In this document: piece after piece, positions 34,951 to 43,676 of the stretch
How the letters are laid out: the number at the start of each line of letters is the position of its first letter
How positions within the stretch are numbered: the stretch's first letter is position 1
Assembly (NCBI RefSeq): GCF_036226445.1
Contig: NZ_CP108474.1
Span: 6,324,001 to 6,388,000, forward strand
Direction: 5' to 3'
DNA: 64,000 nucleotides
From: Streptomyces sp. NBC_01255
Lineage (GTDB): Bacteria; Actinomycetota; Actinomycetes; Streptomycetales; Streptomycetaceae
Made by a program: the position numbers and the translations under genes
The notes under the pieces: model-generated
Told to the model about the DNA's origin: nothing
What the model saw: the letters and a program-made list of their open reading frames with translations, nothing else
The model's database searches: none

Positions 34951-36339
34951 TCAGTCGTGGGAGTGCAGCGGCTTGCCGGCCAGGGCCAGGTGGGCCTCGC
35001 CGAGCGCCTCGTTCTGCGTCGGGTGGGCGTGGATGAGCTGCGCGACCTCGGCCGGCAGCGCCTCCCAGTTGTAGATCAGCTGCGCTTCGCCGACCTGCTC
35101 GCCCATGCGGTCACCGACCATGTGGACGCCGACCACGGCACCGTCCTTGACCTGGACGAGCTTGATCTCGCCCGCGGTCTTGAGGATCTTGCTCTTGCCG
35201 TTGCCCGCGAGGTTGTACTTGAGGGCGACGACCTTGTCCGCGCCGTAGATCTCCTTGGCCTTCGCCTCGGTGATGCCGACGGAGGCGACCTCGGGGTGGC
35301 AGTACGTCACCCGCGGCACGCCGTCGTAGTCGATCGGCACGGCCTTCAGACCGGCGATCCGCTCGGCGACGAGGATGCCCTCGGCGAAGCCGACGTGCGC
35401 GAGCTGGAGGGTGGGGACGAGGTCGCCCACGGCCGAGATCGTCGGCACGTTGGTACGCATGTACTCGTCGACCAGGACGTAGCCGCGGTCCATCGCGACG
35501 CCCTGCTCCTCGTACCCGAGACCGGCGGAGACCGGGCCGCGGCCGATCGCGACGAGCAGCACCTCGGCCTCGAAGGTCTTGCCGTCGGCCAGGGTCACCT
35601 TGACGCCGCTGTCGGTGTACTCGGCGGACTGGAAGAAGGTGCCGAGGTTGAACTTGATGCCGCGCTTGCGGAACGCGCGCTCAAGAAGCTTCGAGCTGTT
35701 CTCGTCCTCGACCGGGACGAGGTGCTTCATGCCCTCGATGACCGTCACGTCGGTGCCGAAGGACTTCCACGCCGAGGCGAACTCGACGCCGATGACGCCG
35801 CCACCGAGGATGATCGCGGACTCCGGGACCCGGTCCAGGGTCAGCGCGTGGTCCGAGGTGATGATCCGGTTGCCGTCGATCTCCAGGCCGGGGAGCGACT
35901 TCGGCACGGAGCCGGTGGCGAGGAGGACGTGACGACCCTCGACGCGACGGCCGTCGACGTCGACGGAGGTCGGGGAGGAGAGGCGACCCGTGCCCTCGAT
36001 GTAGGTCACCTTGCGGGAGGCGACGAGACCCTGCAGACCCTTGTACAGGCCCGAGATCACGTCGTCCTTGTACTTGTGCACGCCCTTGATGTCGATGCCC
36101 TCGAAGGAGGCCTTGACACCGAACTGCTCCGCCTCGCGCGCCTGGTCGGCGACCTCGCCGGCGTGGAGCAGGGCCTTCGTCGGGATGCAGCCGTTGTGCA
36201 GGCAGGTGCCGCCGAGCTTGTTCTTCTCGATCAGTGCGACGTCCAGGCCCAGCTGCGCTCCGCGCAGCGCCGCGGCGTAACCGCCGCTACCGCCGCCGAG
36301 GATCACTAGGTCGAAAACGGTGCTGGCGTCGTTCGCCAC
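34951..36339 (-). CDS. lpd: Dihydrolipoamide dehydrogenase (E3)
   Basis: A 462-residue FAD/NAD flavoprotein that reoxidises dihydrolipoamide. The FAD motif is LVILGGGSGGYAAALRGAQL, the redox disulfide is in GGTCLHNGCIPTKALLH (CxxxxC), the NAD motif is ILGGGVIGVEFASAW, and the C-terminal catalytic His-Glu is in HAHPTQNEALGEAHL. The frame has an ATG at 36357, but GTG 36339 (ANDASTVFDLVILGG) has GGAGG 7 nt upstream and gives the usual 462 residues, so I start there. It is in one transcript with the E2 gene. Confidence 0.97.
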   Translation of the reverse strand: MANDASTVFDLVILGGGSGGYAAALRGAQLGLDVALIEKNKLGGTCLHNGCIPTKALLHAGEVADQAREAEQFGVKASFEGIDIKGVHKYKDDVISGLYKGLQGLVASRKVTYIEGTGRLSSPTSVDVDGRRVEGRHVLLATGSVPKSLPGLEIDGNRIITSDHALTLDRVPESAIILGGGVIGVEFASAWKSFGTDVTVIEGMKHLVPVEDENSSKLLERAFRKRGIKFNLGTFFQSAEYTDSGVKVTLADGKTFEAEVLLVAIGRGPVSAGLGYEEQGVAMDRGYVLVDEYMRTNVPTISAVGDLVPTLQLAHVGFAEGILVAERIAGLKAVPIDYDGVPRVTYCHPEVASVGITEAKAKEIYGADKVVALKYNLAGNGKSKILKTAGEIKLVQVKDGAVVGVHMVGDRMGEQVGEAQLIYNWEALPAEVAQLIHAHPTQNEALGEAHLALAGKPLHSHD

Positions 36340-36573
36340 GTCACGTCCTCCATGCATGTGCGCTCGTCGCCGGTCTTCAGTGACCGGGCGGCGGCTGGTG
36401 TTCGGCCGCTATTTTTCGGCCCTGTGGTGGGGGCCCTGTCCTGCCGAGAACCCATCTTCGCACTTGTTGACGGATGGCGGGACGCGGGGCCGTGCTCTGA
36501 GACGGCCGATCGTCCGTACGGAGGGATCGCCCCAGCGTACGAACCTACGGATTTCGTCGCGAGCGAACAACCA

Positions 36574-36606
36574 CGAAGGCCCCGGGTGCGTTACCCAGGG
36601 CCTTCG
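36574..36606 (-). terminator. Hairpin terminator downstream of pepA
   Basis: A 14-bp stem with one mismatch (CGAAGGCCCCGGGT against its complement) and a 5-nt loop, 143 nt beyond the pepA stop. The 409-nt spacer between lpd and pepA also holds the structured element at 36629-36715 and the lpd promoter, and no gene. Confidence 0.78.
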
Positions 36607-36628
36607 CTACGAGGGCGAGCGAGCCGAA

Positions 36629-36715
36629 GGGGCGCGCCGCTGTCGAAAGGGAGAACGCGCGGAGGTCGCGAAGCGACCGAGCACGATCGACCGTCGACAG
36701 CGGCTCAAGCGCCCC
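36629..36715. repeat. Structured palindromic intergenic element (REP-like)
   Basis: GGGGCGC plus GCCGCTGTCGA (36629-36646) pair perfectly with TCGACAGCGGC and GCGCCCC (36694-36715), interrupted only by a 4-nt TCAA bulge. Inside is a second hairpin, GGTCGC-GAA-GCGACC (36664-36678). It lies in the pepA 3' untranslated region, before the terminator. Confidence 0.75.
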
Positions 36716-36748
36716 GGAGGCGAGCCGAGCCCTGAAAAAGGGGGGAGC

Positions 36749-38257
36749 TCAGAGCTCGCCGGCCGCCGTGCGCTCGGCCAGCTTCACCAGGGTGCGCACC
36801 GAGGAGCCGGTGCCGCCCTTCGGGGTGTACCCGTACGGGGCGCCCTCGTGGAAGGCCGGGCCCGCGATGTCCAGGTGGGCCCAGGTGATGCCCTCGCCCA
36901 CGAACTCCTGGAGGAAGAGACCGGCGACCAGGCCGCCGCCCATCCGCTCGCCCATGTTGGCGATGTCGGCGGTGGGGGAGTCCATGCCCTTGCGCAGGTC
37001 CGCCGGGAGCGGCATCGGCCAGGACGCCTCGCCGACCTCCTCCGCGACCTCGTGGATCGCGGTGCGGTAGTCGTCGTCGTTGGCCATGATGCCGAAGGTG
37101 CGGTTGCCCAGGGCCAGCACCATGGCGCCGGTCAGGGTCGCCACGTCGACGATCGCGTCCGGGTGCTCCTCGGAGGCCTTGGTCAGCGCGTCGGCGAGGA
37201 CGAGCCGGCCCTCGGCGTCGGTGTTGAGGACCTCGACGGTCTTGCCGCTGTACATGCGCAGCACGTCACCCGGGCGGGTGGCGTTGCCGGACGGCATGTT
37301 CTCGGCGAGGGCGAGCCAGCCGGTGACGTTGACGGCGAGACCGATGCGGGACGCGGCGACGACGGCGGCGAACACGGCGGCGGCGCCGCTCATGTCGCAC
37401 TTCATCGTCTCGTTGTGGCCGGCCGGCTTCAGGGAGATGCCGCCGGAGTCGTAGGTGATGCCCTTGCCGACGAGGGCGAGGGTCCGCTCCGCCTTCGGGT
37501 GGGTGTAGGCGACGCGGACCAGGCGCGGGCCGCGGACGGCGCCCTTGCCGACACCGAGGATGCCGCCGTAGCCGCCCTTGTCGAGCGCCTTCTCGTCGAG
37601 CACCTGCACCTTGAGGCCGTGCTCCTTGCCGGCGGCCGCGACGATGGCGGCGAACGACTCGGGGTAGAGGTCGTTCGGCGGCATGTTGATCAGGTCGCGG
37701 GCGCGGTTCATCTCCTCCGCGACGGCCTGGGCGCGCTCGGCGGCGGCCTTGTACGCCTTGTCGCGCGGCTTGGCGCCGAGCAGGGCGACCTCGGCCAGCG
37801 GCTTCTTCGCGTCCTTGGCGCTCTCCTGGTACGCGGTGTAGGCGTACGCGCCGAGCAGGGCGCCCTCCGCGACGGCGGCGGCGTCCTCGGCGGAGGCGAT
37901 CGGCAGCGCGAAGGCGGCCTTCTTCGAGCCGGTCAGGGTGCGGGCGGCCGTACCGGCGGCGCGGCGCAGGGTCTCCGCGCCGAACGACTCGCCGTCCTCG
38001 GGGGCGGTGCCCAGGCCGACGGCCAGGACGACGGGGGCCTTGAGACCGGCGGGCGCGGGCAGCTTGATCGCCTCACCCTCGGAACCCGAGGCGCCCAGGG
38101 TCTCCAGGACGGCGGCGAGCCGCCCGTCGAAGGCCTTGTCGACAGCCTCGGCGCCCGGGGCGACGACGAGCGTCTTCCCGGTCTTCGCGACGCCGACCAC
38201 GAGGGCGTCGGCGCGCAGCGTCGCCGCACCGGCAGTGCTGAGAGTGAGAGCAGTCAC
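36749..38257 (-). CDS. pepA: Leucyl aminopeptidase (M17)
   Basis: A 502-residue cytosolic metallo-aminopeptidase removing N-terminal residues from peptides. The M17 signature NTDAEGRLVLADAL is intact, as are the metal ligands in VGKGITYDSGGISLKP and KCDMSGAAAV. The first about 170 residues are the variable N-domain. The start is GTG 38257 (TALTLSTAGAATLRAD); the frame further upstream is not protein-like. A weak purine stretch GGAAGCGAG lies upstream. Structured hairpins flank the gene on both sides (36629-36715 and 38345-38376). It stands between lpd and the divergent polysaccharide cluster. Confidence 0.95.
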   Translation of the reverse strand: MTALTLSTAGAATLRADALVVGVAKTGKTLVVAPGAEAVDKAFDGRLAAVLETLGASGSEGEAIKLPAPAGLKAPVVLAVGLGTAPEDGESFGAETLRRAAGTAARTLTGSKKAAFALPIASAEDAAAVAEGALLGAYAYTAYQESAKDAKKPLAEVALLGAKPRDKAYKAAAERAQAVAEEMNRARDLINMPPNDLYPESFAAIVAAAGKEHGLKVQVLDEKALDKGGYGGILGVGKGAVRGPRLVRVAYTHPKAERTLALVGKGITYDSGGISLKPAGHNETMKCDMSGAAAVFAAVVAASRIGLAVNVTGWLALAENMPSGNATRPGDVLRMYSGKTVEVLNTDAEGRLVLADALTKASEEHPDAIVDVATLTGAMVLALGNRTFGIMANDDDYRTAIHEVAEEVGEASWPMPLPADLRKGMDSPTADIANMGERMGGGLVAGLFLQEFVGEGITWAHLDIAGPAFHEGAPYGYTPKGGTGSSVRTLVKLAERTAAGEL

Positions 38258-38344
38258 GGTGGTGAATTCTCGCTTCCATTGAGTTCTTCGGCGGTCGAGG
38301 GATGGGCCGACCGTGCCCGCCGCATCGTATTTCGGCCCGGAGAG

Positions 38345-38376
38345 CGCCGAGAACGAGCCTACGCTCGCTCGCGGCG
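38345..38376. repeat. Imperfect hairpin upstream of pepA
   Basis: A 14-bp stem with two mismatches (CGCCGaGAaCGAGC against GCTCGCTCGCGGCG) and a CTAC loop, in the 313-nt divergent spacer between pepA and the deacetylase gene. The rest of the spacer shows no gene. Confidence 0.6.
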
Positions 38377-38570
38377 TTCGCTCACGGCGGCAGTGATTCA
38401 CTCATCCGTGGTGTCTCTTTCATGTTTACCGTTCAGGCTCGGAGAGCTCGTCCACACTCGCCTCATTCCTGCAAGGCGACGCACTCGCCTTTGCACCATC
38501 TGCATCATCTCCACAGGTCCCGCCGAGCCGGCTCCGGCCCGGACGGGCCTGCCGAGGGGGGACACCACCG

Positions 38571-40643
38571 ATGGACTCCGGCCGAATCCGCACGCCCAGA
38601 ACCGCACCCCGTACCGCCAGGGTCGCGGCGCTCGCCGCCGCCGCACTGCTCGCCACCGTCCTGCCGTCCGCGCAGGCCGTGGCAGCCCCGGCGCCCCGCG
38701 TCGACCTGACGGTCCTCGTCGTCGACGACGGCGGCAGCGCCGTCGAGGCGATCACCGCCGAGCTGAAGGGCTCCGGCGTCCCGTACCGCAGGATCGACCT
38801 CAACGACCCGAACCGGCCGGTCCTCGACCCGGCCTTCCTCAGCGACACGCTCGACGGCCGCCCGCGCGCCAAGTACCAGGGCGTCGTCCTGCCCCACGAG
38901 AGCGCCTTCGGCCCCGACTCCGCCGAGCACACCGCGCTCCAGGCGTACGAGCGGACCTTCGGGATCCCGCAGGTCGACGCCTACACCTGGTCGCACCCGG
39001 GCGTCGGCCTCGACTACACCAACGAGGGCGGCTGGTCCGGCGTCCTCGACGGGACCACGGCCGGCGTCACCGCCGCCGGGAAGACGGGGCCCTTCCGGTA
39101 CCTCGCGGGGGCGCTGACCTTCGAGGACAACGACCCGGCGATCGCCGAGAGTTACGGCTACGCGGGCCGCCCCCGCGCCGGCTTCACCAGCTACCTCGAC
39201 GTGCCCATCGACGGTGCGGGCGGCGGCCGGGCCAGCCTCGTCGGCGAGTACACCGCCGACGGGCGCCGCGAGCTCGTCGTCACCTTCGCCTACAACCAGT
39301 ACCAGCGGCAGTTCCGGGCCCTCGCGCGCGGCATCGTCGAATGGCTCACCCAGGGCGTCCACCTCGGCCAGAGCCGCAACTACCTCTCCGTCCACGTCGA
39401 CGACGTCTTCGCCCCCGACGCCCGCTGGGACTCCACGCTCAACTGCACACCCGGCGACTTCGACTGCGTCGAGGACGACGGGGAGGGCGTCAACCCGATC
39501 CGGATGACCGCCGCCGACGCCCAGTACGCCGCCGCCTGGCAGAAGGCCTCCGGCTTCACCCTCGACATGGTCTACAACGGCGGCCAGGGCGAGCAGTGGA
39601 AGACCGAGCACGGCGGCACCGACCCGCTCACCACGCAGCTCCTCGCGGACCGCACCCAGTACCGGTGGATCAACCACACCTACACCCACCCCTTCCTCGG
39701 CTGCGTCCAGGACAACACCACCGTCCCCTGGCAGTGCGCCAAGGACCTCGCGGGCAACACCCTCTGGGTCAGCCGCTCCGAGCTCTCCGGCCAGATCAGG
39801 AACAACCACAACTGGGCCGTGGGCAAGGGCATCTCCGTCGACCGCTCCGAACTCGTCACCGGCGAGCACTCCGGTCTGAGGACCTTGCCCCAGCAGCCCG
39901 TCGACAATCCGAACCTCGCCGGTGCCCTCGCCGACAACGGCGTGAAATGGACGGCGAGCGACAATTCCCGCGAGCCGCAGCAACGTTCCCTCGGCACCGG
40001 GACCGCCGCCGCGAGGACCGTGCCCCGCCACCCCATGAACGTGTACTACAACGTGGGCACCGCGGCCGAGATGACCGACGAGTACAACTGGATCTACACC
40101 TCCCGCGCCGACGGCGGCAGTGGCATCTGCGAGGACAACCCGCTGTCCACCTGCCTGCCCGCCCCGCTCCCCACCACCACGGGATACGCCGAGCGGATCG
40201 TCCCGCAGGAGGCCCGCACGGCCCTCTCCCACGTGCTCGGAAACGACCCCCGCCCGCACTACGTGCACCAGTCCAACCTGGCCGAGGAACGGCTCCTCTA
40301 CCCCGTACTCGACCGCGTACTCTCCGGATACAGGGACCTGTTCGCACCCAGCGCACCCCTGGTGAACCCGCGTCAGAAGGACGTCGGAACCGAGCTGAAC
40401 CGTCGTGCCGCCTGGGACCAGGCGATCGCCGCAGGAAAGGTCACCGCCTACCGCATCGGCACCACGGTCACCGTCAAGGCCCCGTCCGGCCTCACCGTGC
40501 CCGTCACCGCACCCGAGGGCACCCGCAAGCAGGCCCTGCTCGGCTCGACCGCCTTCGGCTCGGCCTACGCGGGCACCCGCTCGGCCTGGACCACGCCCGA
40601 ACTGCTCCAGACCGCCGTCACACTCACGCTCCCGACCGCCTGA
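38571..40643 (+). CDS. Secreted Agd3-like polysaccharide deacetylase
   Basis: A 690-residue exported protein. The signal peptide has a basic N-region, a hydrophobic core (VAALAAAALLATVLPSAQA) and likely cleavage after AQA or AVA. The middle matches the Agd3 (CE18-type) deacetylase of fungal galactosaminogalactan: a metal/catalytic motif HVDDVF near residue 275 and the NodB-like His motif HTYTHPFLGC near residue 369. The N-terminal beta-rich part probably corresponds to its carbohydrate-binding and fold-completing domains. It is predicted to remove acetyl groups from N-acetylgalactosamine in a polymer outside the cell. GAGGGGGGA lies 8-9 nt before the ATG. It is the first gene of a five-gene run, with 25 nt to the next gene. 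Confidence 0.85.
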   Translation: MDSGRIRTPRTAPRTARVAALAAAALLATVLPSAQAVAAPAPRVDLTVLVVDDGGSAVEAITAELKGSGVPYRRIDLNDPNRPVLDPAFLSDTLDGRPRAKYQGVVLPHESAFGPDSAEHTALQAYERTFGIPQVDAYTWSHPGVGLDYTNEGGWSGVLDGTTAGVTAAGKTGPFRYLAGALTFEDNDPAIAESYGYAGRPRAGFTSYLDVPIDGAGGGRASLVGEYTADGRRELVVTFAYNQYQRQFRALARGIVEWLTQGVHLGQSRNYLSVHVDDVFAPDARWDSTLNCTPGDFDCVEDDGEGVNPIRMTAADAQYAAAWQKASGFTLDMVYNGGQGEQWKTEHGGTDPLTTQLLADRTQYRWINHTYTHPFLGCVQDNTTVPWQCAKDLAGNTLWVSRSELSGQIRNNHNWAVGKGISVDRSELVTGEHSGLRTLPQQPVDNPNLAGALADNGVKWTASDNSREPQQRSLGTGTAAARTVPRHPMNVYYNVGTAAEMTDEYNWIYTSRADGGSGICEDNPLSTCLPAPLPTTTGYAERIVPQEARTALSHVLGNDPRPHYVHQSNLAEERLLYPVLDRVLSGYRDLFAPSAPLVNPRQKDVGTELNRRAAWDQAIAAGKVTAYRIGTTVTVKAPSGLTVPVTAPEGTRKQALLGSTAFGSAYAGTRSAWTTPELLQTAVTLTLPTA

Positions 40644-40668
40644 CCAGCACGTTCTGGGGGGAACGCAC

Positions 40669-42246
40669 ATGCCGAGCCGTGGCCGTCACGTCACCATGCT
40701 CACCGAAGGCACCTATCCGCACGTCCACGGCGGCGTCAGCACCTGGTGCGACCAGCTCGTCCGCGGCATGCCGGAGGTCGACTTCGAGATCCTCGCCCTC
40801 ACCGGCAACGGCCGCGAACCCGTCACCTGGGAGCTGCCGCCCAACATCACCCGGCACACCGCGTTCCCCCTCTGGGGCCACCCCCAGGGGCCGGCCGCGC
40901 CCGGTCTGTTCGACCGGGCGCGCCGGCCCCTGCGGGGGCGGGAACGCCGCCGCTTCCTCGACACGTACGAGCGCCTGCTCCTCGCCCTCCTCGACCCGGG
41001 CGCGGGCTGCGACTTCGGCACGAGCCTGTACGAGCTGGCCGAGCTCGCCCGGCAGGGACGGCTGACCCCCGCCCTCCGTTCCGAACCGGCCCTGCGCTCC
41101 CTCATGTGGATCTGGACCATGCCGCACCTGCCGACGCTTGCGGCCCGGCCCACCGTCCACGACGCGCTCACCGCCACCGACCTGCTGGAACACGCCCTGC
41201 GCCCGCTCGCCGCCCGGATAGCCACCGGCAGCGTGGCCCACGCCGTCTCCAGCGGCCTCGCCACGCTGCCCGCCCTCGCCGCGCAGCACTTCGAAGGGGT
41301 GCCCTTCCTGCTCACCGAACACGGCATCTACCTCCGCGAGCGCTACCTCGGCTACCGCACCGACGCACAGCGCTGGCCCGTCAAGGCCCTCATGCTCGGC
41401 TTCTACCGCGAGCTCAACACGCTCGGCTACCGCAAGGCCGACCTCATCACCCCCTGCAACCAGTACAACCGGCGCTGGGAGGAGCGCGGCGGCGCCCCCG
41501 CCGACCGCATCCGCACCGTCTACAACGGCGTCGACCCGGCCCTCTTCCCCGAGGCCGGACCCGAACCCGAGACCCCCACCCTCAGCTGGTGCGGGCGGGT
41601 CGACCCCATCAAGGACCTGGAGACCCTGATCCGGGCCTACGCGATCTGCCGCGCCGAACTCCCCGAGCTGCGGCTGCGGTTGTTCGGCCCGGTCCCCGCA
41701 GGGAACGAGGACTACCGCACCCGCCTGGAGAAGCTCGCCGCCGAACTCGGCGTCACCGACGGCATCACCTTCGAGGGCCGCGTCTCCGACGTGCCACGCG
41801 CCTACGGGGCAGGCAGCGTCGTCATGCTCTCCTCCATCAGCGAGGGCTTCCCCTTCTCCCTCATCGAGGCCATGTCCTGCGGCCGCGCCACCGTCTCGAC
41901 GGACGTCGGAGGCGTACGGGAGGCCGTCGGCGACACCGGGATCGTCGTCCCGCCCCGTGAACCGGCCGTCATGGCCGCCGCCGTCACCGAACTGCTCAGG
42001 GACGGAGCCCGGCGCGCCGAACTCGGCCGCCTGGCGCGCCAGCGGGTCATCGACCGGTTCACCCTGAACCGCTCGGTGGACGGCTTCCGCCAGATCTACC
42101 GCGAACTGGCGGGCGAACGCCCGGCCCCCCGCCCCCGCCCCCGGCCCCTCCCCGCCCCGAAGGCGTGGACCGTCCGCATCCCCTCCCCCCGCCGCGTCCC
42201 CGCGCCCGCCCCCGCGCCCCTCGTCGTGGGAGGCACCCCCGCATGA
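40669..42246 (+). CDS. pelF: PelF-type glycosyltransferase (GT4)
   Basis: A 525-residue cytosolic glycosyltransferase. The N-terminal segment TMLTEGTYPHVHGGVSTWCD is the hallmark of the PelF/DUF3492 group, which polymerises N-acetylgalactosamine in Pel. The C-terminal GT4 domain has LSWCGRVDPIKDLETLIRAY and the nucleotide-binding EX7E in EGFPFSLIEAM. PelF normally uses UDP-GalNAc or a related sugar. A Pro/Arg-rich tail of about 45 residues follows the GT fold. GGGGGGA lies 8 nt before the ATG. Its stop overlaps the start of the membrane gene (ATGA). No UDP-sugar epimerase is encoded nearby, so donor supply must come from elsewhere. Confidence 0.88.
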   Translation: MPSRGRHVTMLTEGTYPHVHGGVSTWCDQLVRGMPEVDFEILALTGNGREPVTWELPPNITRHTAFPLWGHPQGPAAPGLFDRARRPLRGRERRRFLDTYERLLLALLDPGAGCDFGTSLYELAELARQGRLTPALRSEPALRSLMWIWTMPHLPTLAARPTVHDALTATDLLEHALRPLAARIATGSVAHAVSSGLATLPALAAQHFEGVPFLLTEHGIYLRERYLGYRTDAQRWPVKALMLGFYRELNTLGYRKADLITPCNQYNRRWEERGGAPADRIRTVYNGVDPALFPEAGPEPETPTLSWCGRVDPIKDLETLIRAYAICRAELPELRLRLFGPVPAGNEDYRTRLEKLAAELGVTDGITFEGRVSDVPRAYGAGSVVMLSSISEGFPFSLIEAMSCGRATVSTDVGGVREAVGDTGIVVPPREPAVMAAAVTELLRDGARRAELGRLARQRVIDRFTLNRSVDGFRQIYRELAGERPAPRPRPRPLPAPKAWTVRIPSPRRVPAPAPAPLVVGGTPA

Positions 42247-43667
42247 GCGGCTCCCTCTGGCTGAAACCCCCGACCGCGGCGACCCCGCTCCCGTCGATCC
42301 CCCGCCCCCGGCGGGAGGACACACCGATGCCGGCCCCCGGCCTCGCCGTCGACCCCCTCGACGAACTCGCCGAGCGGCTCGACGCGTTCGTCGCCGTCGC
42401 CGTCCACCCGGACGAGATCGCCGCACTCCTCGAATCCGACGGCATGACCGACGACCACATCCGCCTCACCTACGGCCGGGCCGACTCCTTCGCCCTCGCC
42501 GAGGACCTCTACGCCCGCGGGGAGCGGCGCCACCCCGCACCGGAGGCGCCGCCCGCCGGGCCCTGGCACAGCGAACTCGCGGGCTGCCTCCTGCGCGGGC
42601 TCGTCTTCGCGCTGCCCGGCCTCGCCTACGTCCTGGCCGCGCCGCTCCTCGCCGGGGAGCACGGCCGGTTCGGGCTCCCCGGCGGAACGGTTCCGCTCCT
42701 CGCCGGAGCCGTCACCGGCTGGGTGTGGAACCAGGCCCTGTCCCACCGCGCGTACACCTGGCTCGGCCTCGGCGACCGGCCCGCCGCCGCCCGCGCCCTG
42801 CTCACCGGCGCCCCGGCGGGCGCCCTCGCCGGATCCGCCGTCGCGCTCGCGGCCGCCGGACCCGGCGAGATCCCGGCGGCCCTGTTCGCCGCCGGCCAGT
42901 CGCTCTACCTCGCCGCCGCGACCGTCCTCCTGGTCCTCGGTCGCGAACGGGCCCTGCTCTGCGCCCTGCTGCCGCTCGCCGGAGCCGTCCCCGCCTTCCG
43001 CTGGGACCTGCCCGACCTGCTGCGGGCCGGGCTTCTCCTCGCCTCGCTCACCGCCGCCGTCGCCTTCGCGGCGCTCGTCCTCAGGCCGGGCGCGCGGCGC
43101 GGGGCGGCGGGCCGGGGCGGGCCCCCGCGCGCGGCCTCCCTCCCGTACGGACTCTTCGGCCTCGGCAGCGGACTGCTCGTCCTCCACGCGGGCATCGGCG
43201 ACACCCTGGTGAGCGGCGCCGGAGCGGTCGTCGCCCTCACTCTCTCCATGGGACCGGCCGAGTGGCTGCTGCACCGCTTCCGGGGCGAGAGCCTGACCCG
43301 GCTGCGGACCCTCACCACGGCCCGCGAGTTCCGCAGGGCGGTCACCGGCACCCTCGTCCTCTGCCTCGGCGGCTACCTCACCGTCCTCGTCGGCCTCACC
43401 CTCGCCGCGACCCTGGCCTGGCCGGGCGCGCCCTGGCCGACGCTCCCGCGCCTCGTCACGCTGCTCGTGATCGGGACCGTGCTCTGGCTGGGACTGCTGC
43501 TCCAGGCCTTCGGCTCGGTGACGAGCGCGGCGGCCGTCTGCCTGATCGCGGCGGCGGCTCAGACCGCGGTGCCCGCGGCGGGCCCGGCGGCGACCGGGGG
43601 AGCGGCGGCGCTGCTCGCCGTCCTCACCTGTGTTCTGCTGGTACGACCGACCGCCCACCGCGCGTAG
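42243..43667 (+). CDS. Polytopic membrane protein in the PelG (exporter/flippase) position
   Basis: A 474-residue protein. Residues of about 1-115 are soluble and acidic (PLDELAERLDAFVAVAVHPD, then GMTDDHIRLTYGRADSFALA). The remainder has about 12 hydrophobic helices, the first at LLRGLVFALPGLAYVLAAPL and the last at AALLAVLTCVLLVRP. Twelve helices beside a PelF gene is what PelG (a MOP-type exporter) would show, but I cannot see specific PelG motifs, so the call is by topology and context. The ATGA overlap and a GGGAGG 7-8 nt upstream support ATG 42243; ATG 42327 also has a strong site (GGGAGGA). Confidence 0.7.
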   Translation: MSGSLWLKPPTAATPLPSIPRPRREDTPMPAPGLAVDPLDELAERLDAFVAVAVHPDEIAALLESDGMTDDHIRLTYGRADSFALAEDLYARGERRHPAPEAPPAGPWHSELAGCLLRGLVFALPGLAYVLAAPLLAGEHGRFGLPGGTVPLLAGAVTGWVWNQALSHRAYTWLGLGDRPAAARALLTGAPAGALAGSAVALAAAGPGEIPAALFAAGQSLYLAAATVLLVLGRERALLCALLPLAGAVPAFRWDLPDLLRAGLLLASLTAAVAFAALVLRPGARRGAAGRGGPPRAASLPYGLFGLGSGLLVLHAGIGDTLVSGAGAVVALTLSMGPAEWLLHRFRGESLTRLRTLTTAREFRRAVTGTLVLCLGGYLTVLVGLTLAATLAWPGAPWPTLPRLVTLLVIGTVLWLGLLLQAFGSVTSAAAVCLIAAAAQTAVPAAGPAATGGAAALLAVLTCVLLVRPTAHRA

Positions 43668-43676
43668 AGGGTGACC

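Noticed and set aside
36320..41065. A 1581-residue plus-strand frame across pepA and the deacetylase gene
   Set aside because: Composition is Arg/Gly/Ala shadow, it runs antisense to pepA and out of frame with the deacetylase, and no family motif is present.
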